Source: Lysinibacillus sphaericus (GTDB lineage: Bacteria > Bacillota > Bacilli > Bacillales_A > Planococcaceae). Taken from it: 64,000 bases of DNA. Below are positions 25,160 to 33,742 of the stretch, in pieces. Position numbers and translations under genes: made by a program. The stretch covers positions 186,001-250,000 of the forward strand of contig NZ_SADV01000006.1 in assembly GCF_006864135.1 (NCBI RefSeq), given 5' to 3'. A model generated the notes under the pieces. The model made no database searches. It saw nothing but the letters and a program-made list of their open reading frames with translations, and had not been told where the DNA came from. The first letter of the stretch is position 1, and each line of letters opens with the position of its first letter.

Positions 25160-26560
25160 TTATAGATCTTCATTTTTAGAGCTTATTTTAGCATGCTTGT
25201 ATCCATAGGCTATATAAATAACTAAACCTATCGCTAACCATATCAAAAAGCGCACTATAGTAAATGGCGGCAGACTAAAAATTAATACAATACATCCTCC
25301 AACACCTACAGTTGCTACAAGCCATAGCGCAGGGACTTTAAATACACGTGGTTGATCTGGTCGTGTATAGCGAAGAACAACAACACTAACTGTTGTTAAA
25401 GCAAAAGCAGTTAAACCGCCGATGTTAGCAAATTCCGCTAATTCTCCGATCGATAAAAATCCTGATAAAAGAATGCCTGTTACAACAACAATTAAAGTTG
25501 ATAATACAGGTACGCCTGTTTTTTTATTTGTTTGTGCAATACGTTCTGGTAGAAGTCCATCACGGCTCATTGCGAACAGCACGCGTGTCGCACTTGTTGT
25601 ATTTGCAATCATCGTAGCAAGCAAGCCAAAAATAACTGATACTGCAATGATAGCACCTCCCCATTGAATCCCAACAGATTCTAGTGCATATACAGTAGGA
25701 TTTGGAACATCCAACTCAGGGGATGGAACAATACCTGTTAATACTAGTGCAACAATTGCATAAATAAGCGTTAGTATACTTAGACCACCAATTAAAGCTT
25801 TTGGTATTGTTTTTTGTGGATTTTTTACTTCCTCAAGAACTGTTGTTACACCATCAAATCCGGTAAAGGCAAAGAACACTAGTGCCGCTCCCGCCATTAC
25901 ACCTGACCAGCCAAACGGTGTAAACGGTGTCCAGTTTATAGGGTTAACGTGAAAAGCCCCAATAGCAAGGAATAAGATAATCGCGCCAACCTTTGCAGCT
26001 GTAAATAACATATTTGATCGACCCACATTTTTAATTCCACTCATTGAAATCCAAGCTACAATAAGCCAACCAGCCACAGCAGGTAGATTCACAATCCCAC
26101 CATGAGCAATATCCTTTGTTAAAACTTCTGGCAAGTGAATTCCAACAGATTGTAAAAACGAATTGACGTAGCCACTCCAGCCAACTGCGACTGTACTAGA
26201 AATAACGATAAATTCCAATAATAAATCCCAACCGATTATCCAAGCAATCATTTCACCTAACGCAATATAAGAATAGGTGTAAGCACTCCCGGCAACAGGA
26301 GCCATCGCTGCGAATTCAACATAGGCTAATCCAACTGCTATTGTTACAAGACCACCTATTAAGAATGAAACAACAACACCCGGACCCGCATGTAGAGCAG
26401 CTGTAGTTCCTGGCAACACAAAAATGCCTGCTCCTATTGTAGCCCCTAGTACGTAAAGCAATAATTGCAACGACCCTAGTTCACGCTTTAGTTTAAAACG
26501 TTCGACTTCAGTTATTTTATTGGCTTGCTCGATTGATTTCTTTCGTAAAAAATTCGCCAT
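25160..26560 (-). CDS. APC-family amino acid permease (cationic amino acid transporter type)
   Basis: 466 residues from ATG 26560, with GTGGAGTGG upstream; the longer frame to 26599 begins before this site. Twelve or more membrane segments with the APC signature: VLGATIGAGIFVLPGTTA in helix 1, GLAYVEFAAMAPVAGSAYTYSY around helices 2-3, and FFAFTGFDGVTTVLEEVKNP in helix 6. It resembles YfnA and the CAT group. Probably imports a cationic or neutral amino acid by proton symport. Single gene. Confidence 0.9.
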   Translation of the reverse strand: MANFLRKKSIEQANKITEVERFKLKRELGSLQLLLYVLGATIGAGIFVLPGTTAALHAGPGVVVSFLIGGLVTIAVGLAYVEFAAMAPVAGSAYTYSYIALGEMIAWIIGWDLLLEFIVISSTVAVGWSGYVNSFLQSVGIHLPEVLTKDIAHGGIVNLPAVAGWLIVAWISMSGIKNVGRSNMLFTAAKVGAIILFLAIGAFHVNPINWTPFTPFGWSGVMAGAALVFFAFTGFDGVTTVLEEVKNPQKTIPKALIGGLSILTLIYAIVALVLTGIVPSPELDVPNPTVYALESVGIQWGGAIIAVSVIFGLLATMIANTTSATRVLFAMSRDGLLPERIAQTNKKTGVPVLSTLIVVVTGILLSGFLSIGELAEFANIGGLTAFALTTVSVVVLRYTRPDQPRVFKVPALWLVATVGVGGCIVLIFSLPPFTIVRFLIWLAIGLVIYIAYGYKHAKISSKNEDL

Positions 26561-27171
26561 AATAACCACTCCACTTTCAAAAAAGAAAATAAATTTCATT
26601 TTTATGTATTTTTATCAATAAACAGTATATTATCCGCATTTTCGAATTGAGTCAACAATTAGATTATTATAACAATTTACCTTTTTACTTGAAAATGAGT
26701 TAATAGAAGTTCTTTTACATGAAACTTTTAACAATCTTTAGTTCCCATTTCACTAGAATCATAATGGCGGCTGCTTTACTTTTTCTTCTTGTAATAACTT
26801 TGGTTCATCACCAAAAGTTATGGATGACTTTTGTTAAAACGTCTACTATGTAAATGGTTGATTGGAGTGGAGACTGGGCGACTCCTTGATCCATAACTTT
26901 ATAAAAAGCTCGGTTATTCCCTTCTCTCAATGACTTCACCTGCCATTTTTTCACTATACATTAGATGTTGTAAATATGATGTCAATAAAGAAAATCATAA
27001 GCATATAGAAAGCATCTCAACAGATAGGAGAGACAAAAAAGAATTGAAATTCCACCGCCTATCATAATCCCCTGTAGAGACTTATTTCTATAAGAAACTA
27101 TCCAAACTAGTAAATCAATAGTAAAGATGGTATTGTACAAGCTAGAAATTAAGAAGTTAGGAGAGGGCAAA
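26561..27171. other. Long non-coding interval with a type A repeat fragment
   Basis: No gene that I can support in about 610 bp. At 26857-26887 lies one arm of the type A repeat (GTTGATTGGAGTGG, then CTGGGCGACTCCTT). It is bracketed by the inverted pair AAGTTATGGAT (about 26815) and ATCCATAACTT (about 26889), suggesting a hairpin or a decayed insertion. Promoters for the permease and IclR genes must lie here. Confidence 0.5.
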
Positions 27172-27924
27172 ATGGATTCCTATGAAGTATCGACATTAAA
27201 AAAGGGCCTTTTGATTTTGGATGTATTACGTCAAAAGCATTCTCTTACATTAACTGAAATTATGGAAGAATTATCAATGAATAAGACATCCGTTTTTCGT
27301 ATGCTTTATACGCTCGAAAAAATGAATTATGTCATTAAATATAATAAATACTATCAATTAAATCCGCATATCTTTAGGGATGAGCACTTATATTGGCACA
27401 AAGATATCCAATGGGCGTCTCTCGTGGCGCCATATCAATTAGCCCGCCAAGAAGAAATAACTACTTACATTGGTATTTTGGAAGATTATGAGATGGTGAT
27501 AAAAAATGTGATTAGGGAGCCTTTTGAACATCCTACTTATCAAGCAATTGATACTCGGACACCTATGCATTCAAGCGCACTCGGAAAAGTAGTATTAGCG
27601 CATCTGTCGGCTAAAAAACAGCGTGAAATATTAAATAGTATTGAACTAAATACATTTACAACAAAAACCTTCTATGATTATGGCCTATTAATTCCTCACT
27701 TACAGGTCATTAAAGCACAGGGATATGCTGTTGATAATGAAGAAACGAATGTTGGTAAAATTTGTATTGCAGTTCCGATTTATGTGAATGAAGAAGTCTT
27801 CGGTGCAATTGCTTTGCACGGTTCGACGAATCAAATTAGGAAAACGGCCATTCGGTCATTTGCAAAAAAATTAGAAGAGGCAAGCCAGCAATTAACGGAA
27901 GAAATCCATTACCTGTTAGCATAA
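27172..27924 (+). CDS. IclR-family transcriptional regulator
   Basis: 250 residues from ATG 27172, four bases after AGGAGAGGGC; the open frame from 27127 lacks a ribosome site. N-terminal winged helix (STLKKGLLILDVL, then ITLTEIMEEL-like SLTLTEIMEELSMNKTSVFRML) and a C-terminal effector domain with HSSALGKVVLAHL, GYAVDNEE and CIAVPIYVNEEVFGAIAL. IclR proteins usually regulate a nearby catabolic operon; the aldo/keto reductase 280 bp downstream is the closest same-strand gene, with repeats between. Confidence 0.9.
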   Translation: MDSYEVSTLKKGLLILDVLRQKHSLTLTEIMEELSMNKTSVFRMLYTLEKMNYVIKYNKYYQLNPHIFRDEHLYWHKDIQWASLVAPYQLARQEEITTYIGILEDYEMVIKNVIREPFEHPTYQAIDTRTPMHSSALGKVVLAHLSAKKQREILNSIELNTFTTKTFYDYGLLIPHLQVIKAQGYAVDNEETNVGKICIAVPIYVNEEVFGAIALHGSTNQIRKTAIRSFAKKLEEASQQLTEEIHYLLA

Positions 27925-27938
27925 AGGGAAATTTCAAC

Positions 27939-28087
27939 TCCCTTCAGCAACTATTTTGCGTAGCGAAAGTGAAACGGCAGCTACAAAGGTCTCCCACCCC
28001 TATAGGTGGTGAGATAAATGCATGTTTAAGTTACTTTTCAGCGGATGTCACGGATTCCGAACGCAATTATGTCGAGGCATAATTGAT
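27939..28087. repeat. Repeat cluster including an inverted type B element
   Basis: 28025-28087 is a compact type B element read in reverse (TTTAAGTTACTTTTCAGCGG at one end, GAGGCATAATTGATT at the other). The 85 bp before it (GCGTAGCGAAAGTGAAAC, CCCACCCCTATAGGTGG) resembles inner modules of the larger repeats. Confidence 0.65.
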
Positions 28088-28206
28088 TCGATCTTCTAGT
28101 TGCAATTAAAATGCTTTTGTTTCTATATATGAAACTATAACTATGTATGTTGGTAAAATATTTTTTTTACTCTATTCTAATTACAGAAAACAGAGGAGGT
28201 AGGAAT

Positions 28207-29142
28207 ATGAAATTTCATACATTAAAAAAAACAAATATCAAGATTTCCGAAATTGGTCTGGGGACGAATGCTGTAGGTGGCCATAACTTATATGAAAACT
28301 TAAATGAACAAGACGGGACGGAGCTAGTAACAGCTGCACTTGACCTAGGGATAACTTTATTTGATACAGCAGATATCTATGGAAAAGGGCGTTCAGAAGA
28401 ACTTGTTGGCGAAGTATTACAAAAATATCCTAGGGAAGATTTTGTTTTAGCGACAAAGGGAGGCAGACATTGGCTTGAGGATGGCTCAGTAAAAACAAAT
28501 AATCATCCGCAATATTTACGAAGTGCATTTGAAAATAGCCTAAACCGGCTACAAATGGACTATGTAGACCTCTACTATTTACACTTCCCAGACAACGAGA
28601 CCCCTCTTGCGGAGTCGATTGGGGAATTATCACGCTTAAAAGAAGAAGGAAAAATCGGAGCAATAGGTATTTCAAACGTAACATTAGACCAGCTTATAGA
28701 CGCTAATGTGCACAATGATATTTCAGTGTTACAATCTCCGTACAATATGTTGAACCGATCTGCAGAACAAGAATTATTGCCATACTGTGTAAAAAATGAT
28801 ATTTCCTTTATTCCATACGGTCCACTTGCATATGGCCTACTTGGTGGAAAGTATACAAAAGACTTTAAGTTAGGCACTGGAGACTGGAGAATTTCGGATC
28901 CTTTATTCCAAGGTGAATTATTTGAACAAACATTAATAAAAGTAGATGAATTAAAAGGAATTGCAGAGGAAAAGCAAACGACCTTACCAAATCTAGCGCT
29001 AGCTTGGTTATTAGCTCAAGATGGTATTGATGCAGTTATCCCAGGTGGAAAACATAAAAGCCAAGTGGCTACCAATGTGAAAGCAACCGATATCTTATTA
29101 ACTAAAGAAGATTTAGGGAATATAGAAAGAATTTTAGCATAA
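28207..29142 (+). CDS. Aldo/keto reductase, IolS/GSP69-like
   Basis: 311 residues from ATG 28207, preceded by GAGGAGGT. AKR pattern: ISEIGLGTNAVGG, catalytic Asp/Tyr in DTADIYGKG, Lys in ATKGG, His in LHFPDN, and the C-terminal AVIPGGKHKSQV for NADP(H). It belongs to the long-chain group with IolS and YhdN and differs clearly from the YtbE-like enzyme at 9021. Likely reduces aldehydes or sugar-derived carbonyls. Ends at a strong hairpin shared with the convergent flavin reductase gene. Confidence 0.88.
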   Translation: MKFHTLKKTNIKISEIGLGTNAVGGHNLYENLNEQDGTELVTAALDLGITLFDTADIYGKGRSEELVGEVLQKYPREDFVLATKGGRHWLEDGSVKTNNHPQYLRSAFENSLNRLQMDYVDLYYLHFPDNETPLAESIGELSRLKEEGKIGAIGISNVTLDQLIDANVHNDISVLQSPYNMLNRSAEQELLPYCVKNDISFIPYGPLAYGLLGGKYTKDFKLGTGDWRISDPLFQGELFEQTLIKVDELKGIAEEKQTTLPNLALAWLLAQDGIDAVIPGGKHKSQVATNVKATDILLTKEDLGNIERILA

Positions 29143-29145
29143 CAT

Positions 29146-29190
29146 AAAAATGCGAAAATGCTGTTATATCAACATTTTCGCATTTTTTTA
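29146..29190. terminator. Bidirectional terminator
   Basis: AAAAATGCGAAAATG pairs with CATTTTCGCATTTTT (15 bp) around a 12-nt loop, between two convergent genes; T-runs on both strands. Confidence 0.9.
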
Positions 29191-29805
29191 TTGAGGACGT
29201 TCTAAAGCAAATATTTCTCCAATTTTTGCATAATTCGAGCCAGCTAGTCTGCTAACTGCTTTTAATTTCCTTGGGTCAATACGCCCTTCATTATAAATAG
29301 TCTCATCTATATGAAATTGAACAACCTGACCAATGAACAAATCACCCGTCTGTTCGTCGCCATTCATCAAAGGAATCGTCTGTACTAAACGACATTCCAT
29401 CCGAACCTTTGCCTCTTGAATACCTGGTACAGATATTAGCTCACTATCGGTTAATGTAAATTGAGCTCTATCAATTTCACTTTCACTTACAGGTAATGAA
29501 GCTGCCGTTTCATTCACCTGCTTAACATTATCCTCATCTACAATATGCACAACAAATTGTTGCTGATGATGAATATGTCGAGCGGTATCTTTTAAGCGCC
29601 CTTGTGGTCTTTGAATGGCTAGAGAAATCATCGGTGGATTTGATGATATAATGTTAAAGAAACTAAAAGGTGCGCCATTGATGACTCCTTGCTCTGATTT
29701 CGTCGTGACAAAGGCAATTGGTCTCGGAATAATACTGCCAATTAATAATTTATAGTTTTCACGCTCAGTATTTTTTGTAGGATCAATCGAAATCAAACGA
29801 CTCAT
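29188..29805 (-). CDS. Flavin reductase family (FMN-binding split-barrel) protein
   Basis: 205 residues with LIGSIIPRPIAFVTT, GVINGAPFSFFNIISSNPPMI and the RAQFTLTDSELISVPGI region typical of the split-barrel flavin reductases that hand reduced FMN to monooxygenases or dioxygenases. AAGGAGG abuts ATG 29805 directly, so initiation may instead be at TTG 29796 (codon 4), which has better spacing. It follows the VOC dioxygenase gene by five bases, so the two are co-translated and probably cooperate. Confidence 0.88.
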   Translation of the reverse strand: MSRLISIDPTKNTERENYKLLIGSIIPRPIAFVTTKSEQGVINGAPFSFFNIISSNPPMISLAIQRPQGRLKDTARHIHHQQQFVVHIVDEDNVKQVNETAASLPVSESEIDRAQFTLTDSELISVPGIQEAKVRMECRLVQTIPLMNGDEQTGDLFIGQVVQFHIDETIYNEGRIDPRKLKAVSRLAGSNYAKIGEIFALERPQ

Positions 29806-29810
29806 CCTCC

Positions 29811-30749
29811 TTAATCAAGTACACGCACTTCAATCGGAATTAATGTTCTTTCTAATTGTTCACGATGCTGTTCATATTGAGCTGGTAACATTAATTGACT
29901 ACCCATTGTTTCAGGTGTTTCATCATGAGCGAATCCAGGTGGATCTGTCGCAATTTCAAATAAAATCTCACCAGGTTCACGGAAATAAATCGCATTAAAA
30001 TAATTTCGATCTTTCACTTCAGTTACATGTTGTCCATGATTCATTACATACTCTTGCCATTCTAGATGATCCGCATTATCCTGGGCTCTCCAAGCAATAT
30101 GATGAACTGTTCCAACTCCCATTTGACCGCGCATACCAGGAACTACTTTTAAATCTACTGTATTGCCAATATCTGCACTGGATTTGAAACGAGTATACTC
30201 ACCTTCCGTTGCTACTTTCTCAAGACCCATGACTTCAGTTAAGACTTTTGCTGTTTCTTCAGGGTGACTCGAATACAGTGTTGCACCGCCAAATCCTTTA
30301 ATCGCAACCTCAGGAGTTACTTCACCAAATGTCCATTCATTTAATTCACCTTCCGCACGTGCCACTAATTCAATATGAAGTCCGTGTGGATCATCAAATT
30401 GTATTACTTGTTCACCAAAGCGTTCAGCTTTTTGGAATGGAATAGCGAATTTCGCAAGACGATTAATCCAAAAAGGTAGTGCTCCCTCCGGTACTACATA
30501 AGTAGTTACACCAACTTGGCCATCACCAATGCGGCCTTGATAAGCATCTGCCCATGGGAAGAATGTAATAATTGTCCCCGGTTTACCACCTTTGTTCCCG
30601 AAGTAAAGATGGTATGTACCTGGGTCATCGAAATTTACTGTTTGTTTAACTAAACGTAGACCTAATACTCCAGCATAAAAATCAATATTTTCTTGTGGAT
30701 GCCCTACAATCGCTGTGATATGGTGAATACCCGCAGTATGTTTTTTCAT
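29811..30749 (-). CDS. Ring-cleaving dioxygenase, VOC type (MhqO-like)
   Basis: 312 residues from ATG 30749, nine bases after AAAGGGAC; the frame to 30785 starts before this site. Two VOC modules: GIHHITAIVGHPQENIDFY with a metal His at the start, and VGTVHHIAWRA near residue 215, then a metal-side Glu in GEILFEIATDPPG. This matches the MhqO/MhqE group that opens hydroquinone or catechol-type rings during quinone stress. The flavin reductase downstream and the FMN reductase with an MhqR-like box upstream support a role in aromatic electrophile handling. Confidence 0.85.
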   Translation of the reverse strand: MKKHTAGIHHITAIVGHPQENIDFYAGVLGLRLVKQTVNFDDPGTYHLYFGNKGGKPGTIITFFPWADAYQGRIGDGQVGVTTYVVPEGALPFWINRLAKFAIPFQKAERFGEQVIQFDDPHGLHIELVARAEGELNEWTFGEVTPEVAIKGFGGATLYSSHPEETAKVLTEVMGLEKVATEGEYTRFKSSADIGNTVDLKVVPGMRGQMGVGTVHHIAWRAQDNADHLEWQEYVMNHGQHVTEVKDRNYFNAIYFREPGEILFEIATDPPGFAHDETPETMGSQLMLPAQYEQHREQLERTLIPIEVRVLD

Positions 30750-30820
30750 GTTAACAGTCCCTTTCATGATAAATGTATTGCTCACCTATACTTTATCCAA
30801 TAACGTTCTACCTCAATCTA

Positions 30821-31057
30821 TCAATTATGCCTCGGCATAATTGGGTCCGGAATCGGCTTTTTGCTTGCATAAAAAACTCCTTTCCGATTCCGTGACATCC
30901 GCCGGAGGCTTTAGGCCAACAGATGTTTTTTGTGCGAAAGCGAAGCGTCAGCAACAGCACGAAGTTGGTCACCCAGTCGTTGCCACAGGACGTGGCTTTT
31001 TTAGACTGAGTTCCTCTATTTCAGTGGGTGTTTGGACACCCGCTGAAATAAGTTAAA
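30821..31057. repeat. Type B intergenic repeat (full length, 237 bp)
   Basis: The longest type B copy: left end TCAATTATGCCTCGGCATAATT (hairpin), GGGTCCGGAATCGGC, the inner GCGAAAGCGAAGCGTCAGC, the GTTGGTCACCCAGTCGTTGC / CACAGGACGTGGC module shared with type A, and right end ACACCCGCTGAAATAAGTTAAA. It fills the gap between two oxidoreductase genes on the same strand. No coding potential I would accept. Confidence 0.8.
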
Positions 31058-31062
31058 CATGA

Positions 31063-31656
31063 TTAACGAATTGTATATAAAGCTTTTGACCAAGGAATTA
31101 ATTGATCTAACATTTGGTTAACTGAATCTATTTGTACTTCTTTTGGTTTAAAATCAGTACCATTTTCAAAGTCTGTGAATAGTGACAATGCTGGATGTAC
31201 ACGGACATCTGCAATTAAAAGCTCACCCATAATACCACGTAAATGTTCAGCTGCACGTGCACCACCTACAGAACCATACGATACAATACCTGCAGCTTTG
31301 TTATTCCATTCTACACGTAAATAATCTAGTGCATTTTTTAAAGCACCTGTAATAGAGTGATTATACTCTTGTACGATAAATACAAATCCATCTTGTTTTG
31401 CAACAATTTCTGACCAAGCTTGAGCGCCTGAAGCGTCTTGCCCTGGTTCACCTAGTAAAGGTAATTTGTAATCTGCAATATCAATAATTGTATAGTTTGC
31501 ATCTCCTCGTTGATCTGCGATTTCTTTTACCCATTGTGCTACTTGTGGACTTACACGACCTTCACGTGTTGATCCGATAATAATCCCGATATTTAATTCT
31601 GCCATTGTTTTTTCCTCCTCTTTTTTTGAAGCAAATAATTTATTTAAAAAACCCAT
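31063..31656 (-). CDS. NADPH-dependent FMN reductase (two possible starts)
   Basis: 197 residues from ATG 31656, preceded by AAGGAGG. A second in-frame ATG at 31605 has its own excellent AGAGGAGG site and would give 180 residues starting MAELNIGIIIGSTREGR, the normal length of the family. The extra 17 residues (GFLNKLFASKKEEEKT) are basic and acidic, possibly a separate leader. Flavodoxin-like domain with the GSTREGR phosphate loop, PLLGEPG, FVIVQEYNHSITGALKNALDYL and SYGSVGGARAAEHLR. Reduces FMN, azo compounds or quinones. A candidate MhqR box lies upstream. Confidence 0.9.
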   Translation of the reverse strand: MGFLNKLFASKKEEEKTMAELNIGIIIGSTREGRVSPQVAQWVKEIADQRGDANYTIIDIADYKLPLLGEPGQDASGAQAWSEIVAKQDGFVFIVQEYNHSITGALKNALDYLRVEWNNKAAGIVSYGSVGGARAAEHLRGIMGELLIADVRVHPALSLFTDFENGTDFKPKEVQIDSVNQMLDQLIPWSKALYTIR

Positions 31657-31740
31657 TATGATTACCTCCTTATGATGAAAAGTGAAGCTTTGCTTTCTAC
31701 ATGGATTAAAAGGTTCGAATTCATTTATCTTGAATTTATT

Positions 31741-31758
31741 TATCTTGAATTCGAGATA
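31741..31758. promoter_or_regulatory. Candidate MhqR box
   Basis: TATCTTGAATTCGAGATA is a near-perfect dyad matching the B. subtilis MhqR operator pattern TATCTCGAATTCGAGATA at 17 of 18 positions. It lies about 85 bp upstream of the FMN reductase start; TATCTTGAAT recurs as a half site at 31726. Confidence 0.75.
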
Positions 31759-31888
31759 ATAATAACACGATGGTTTCATTTACGTCAACATGTTTGTTTA
31801 AATATTAAAAAAAGCACAGTTGTTAACACTCTGCTTAAGCTTGTAGACCAAAGGATAAATATAAAATAATGCGTATCAATAAACAAAG

Positions 31889-31965
31889 GTTGATTTTCAC
31901 TCCGAGTAGGGGCTTTCAGCACAAGCTCATCCCGCAGGAATCGCCACTCTCCGTGAAAAATCAAC
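31889..31965. repeat. Compact type A repeat (77 bp)
   Basis: Bounded by GTTGATT and AATCAAC, with CACTCCGAGTAGGGG and ATCGCCACTCTCCGTG inside. A short version of the type A element. The remainder of 31657-32176 contains no gene that I can support. Confidence 0.65.
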
Positions 31966-32176
31966 AGCTCCTCATCATTATATGGGTAGACAAGCTGAAC
32001 CAAAAGAGAATTATAACTACGATTAAATAGTAACAAGGTCTAGCCTAAATTATAATGGACTGTGTTTGATTACTTTTCATCCAAGATACATCTCACAAAG
32101 GTTTCGTTGCTCCTAACAAAATGAATATCAGTATCTTACGCTTAAATCAACATACAAAAAGTAGCTACAGTTGACC

Positions 32177-32521
32177 CTAGCTTTTTCCTAAATACTCATG
32201 AACCTGTGATTTTAGATAGCTATATTGAATATCGTTCGTATCTTGGAAAGCCTCTTCCCTACTAGAACGAACATCCTGATAGTAGAGGTTGTACGGAAAT
32301 TGTTCTTGTGTAAAATCCTTTCTGTCCCCATCGAGAATATTATAAAAATGCCAGCCTTCATCAAGCCACGTTTTATAAATTTCGCCCCCAAGGATATCAT
32401 TAACAACTAACGAAGTGACTCCGCATTGGCCTTTTGCAGGATTATCTAAACTCCATTTTGAGCTAGATTGAATGGACCAGGATTTTTTAAAAGCTTTTAA
32501 CAGATCATTTTCTGTAGACAT
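32177..32521 (-). CDS. yunG: YunG-like protein
   Basis: 114 residues matching B. subtilis YunG: WSIQSSSKWSLDNPAKGQCGVTSLVV, GGEIYKTW, GWHFYNILDG and a final DFTQEQF region. The Cys in GQCGVT and His in GWHFYN suggest a papain-like fold or nucleophile site, but no function is established. It follows an acetyltransferase gene by 27 bp on the same strand, so the two are probably one operon. Confidence 0.82.
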   Translation of the reverse strand: MSTENDLLKAFKKSWSIQSSSKWSLDNPAKGQCGVTSLVVNDILGGEIYKTWLDEGWHFYNILDGDRKDFTQEQFPYNLYYQDVRSSREEAFQDTNDIQYSYLKSQVHEYLGKS

Positions 32522-32548
32522 TCCTCAACGTCCTTTTCTACCTTAGTT

Positions 32549-33073
32549 TTAATATGGTATGTCATCGATTTTAATAGGCGTTGTTCTACCTAAAATCCAA
32601 TCATCTTTGATTGCACCATAAACGATACTATCTGTCACAGTACCATCTGCATTTTCCCAAGCATTTCTTAAATAGCCCTCTTTTACAAAACCAGCTTTCG
32701 CAAAACATTTCCTCATTCCCATATTATCAACTCTCGTATAACCTTCGATACGAATCTTATCTTTTTCTCCAAACAGGTAATCTTGTAACCAAAGGAGGGT
32801 TTTTACACCGTATCCTTTTCCTCTATAACGCGTATCTAAACGGATATCGAATAACGGGATCGTATCACTTATGTCATGAATGATAATAATCCCGACCTTT
32901 TTTTCATTATCAACTATCCAATGCGTTTCGCGATCGCTGTGATAGTATCCTTCTGTATATGCTTTTCGAACGGATTCCTCTTTTAAATGTTGATCGGTAT
33001 GATAAATCCACTTGTTTTGAGTTAACAGTTCCACTAAATCTTCAATTTCATTTCCTAATAGTTTATATTCCAT
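32549..33073 (-). CDS. GNAT N-acetyltransferase (RimJ/RimL type)
   Basis: 174 residues with the GNAT core: VGIIIIHDISDTIPLFDIRL, acetyl-CoA loop RYRGKGYGVKTL and DNMGMRKCFAKAGFVKEGYLR. Substrate unknown; a protein N-terminus or small amine. First gene of a short operon with the YunG-like gene. GGAGGATAA precedes ATG 33073. Confidence 0.88.
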   Translation of the reverse strand: MEYKLLGNEIEDLVELLTQNKWIYHTDQHLKEESVRKAYTEGYYHSDRETHWIVDNEKKVGIIIIHDISDTIPLFDIRLDTRYRGKGYGVKTLLWLQDYLFGEKDKIRIEGYTRVDNMGMRKCFAKAGFVKEGYLRNAWENADGTVTDSIVYGAIKDDWILGRTTPIKIDDIPY

Positions 33074-33121
33074 TTATATTATCCTCCAATGAATAATAAT
33101 GAGCTCATCACCATACGTAGA

Positions 33122-33165
33122 GTTGAAATTCCGTTCCACTAGGCGCTTTCCCGGGAATGCTCACT
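33122..33165. repeat. Type A repeat fragment
   Basis: GTTGAAATTCCGTTCC and TAGGCGCTTTCCCGGG match the left arm of the type A element. The rest of the 33074-33400 interval is promoter sequence without a gene. Confidence 0.5.
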
Positions 33166-33359
33166 TAGAAAGCAATATTATATACCTCTACTGAACCCTA
33201 GATTCTACTAACCCTACTTTAACAAGTGCTGTTAGGATGTGCAAAAGGTATTGGCATAAAATTTACATTTCTTCTATAAGATTTAATGTGTAGGTCATCA
33301 TGCAGTATATGTGATCGAATATTTCATCATTACCTCTCGAAAGTATTCATAACAAAAAA

Positions 33360-33394
33360 ATATACTTGAAAGAAGTATATATCTTTGTTAAATT
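33360..33394 (+). promoter_or_regulatory. PadR-type operator over a promoter that implies a leaderless mRNA
   Basis: ATATACTT, GAAAG, AAGTATAT is a perfect 8-bp inverted repeat at 33360-33380. It covers the -35 box TTGAAA (33366-33371); 17 bp later comes TAAATT (33389-33394). The expected transcription start is at about 33401, exactly the A of the padR ATG, and no ribosome site precedes that ATG. Confidence 0.65.
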
Positions 33395-33400
33395 TATCCT

Positions 33401-33742
33401 ATGGATAGAACAAGTTTAATAAAAGGTCATTTAGAAATGTGTGTATTGTCTATATTGTCTAAGAAAAAAAGTTATGGCTATGAAATTATGAAAGAGTTAG
33501 AAAAACACAATTTGAAATTGAAGGGCGTAGGAAGCATTTATCCCATCTTGACTAAGCTAAAAGATCAAGAATGGGTTGATACTTACCGTGAAATGACAGA
33601 CAACGGGAAAGTCAGAGTTTATTATGAAATCAATGAAAAAGGAGAAGTATATCTTCAAAAAAAAATCAATGAGTGGTTGGAGTTGCAACAAGACATAAAA
33701 TCCCTACTTCAAAGCGGTCTGGAAGGAGAACTTATTGAATGA
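33401..33742 (+). CDS. PadR-family transcriptional regulator
   Basis: 113 residues, typical of subfamily-2 PadR proteins: GHLEMCVLSILSKKKSYGYEIMKEL, the recognition segment GSIYPILTKLKDQEWV and the wing with VRVYYEINEKG, then a short dimerisation helix. Its stop overlaps the next start by four bases. The inverted repeat across its promoter suggests autorepression. In Bacillota such PadR genes are commonly followed by a HAAS-type membrane protein, as here. Confidence 0.92.
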   Translation: MDRTSLIKGHLEMCVLSILSKKKSYGYEIMKELEKHNLKLKGVGSIYPILTKLKDQEWVDTYREMTDNGKVRVYYEINEKGEVYLQKKINEWLELQQDIKSLLQSGLEGELIE

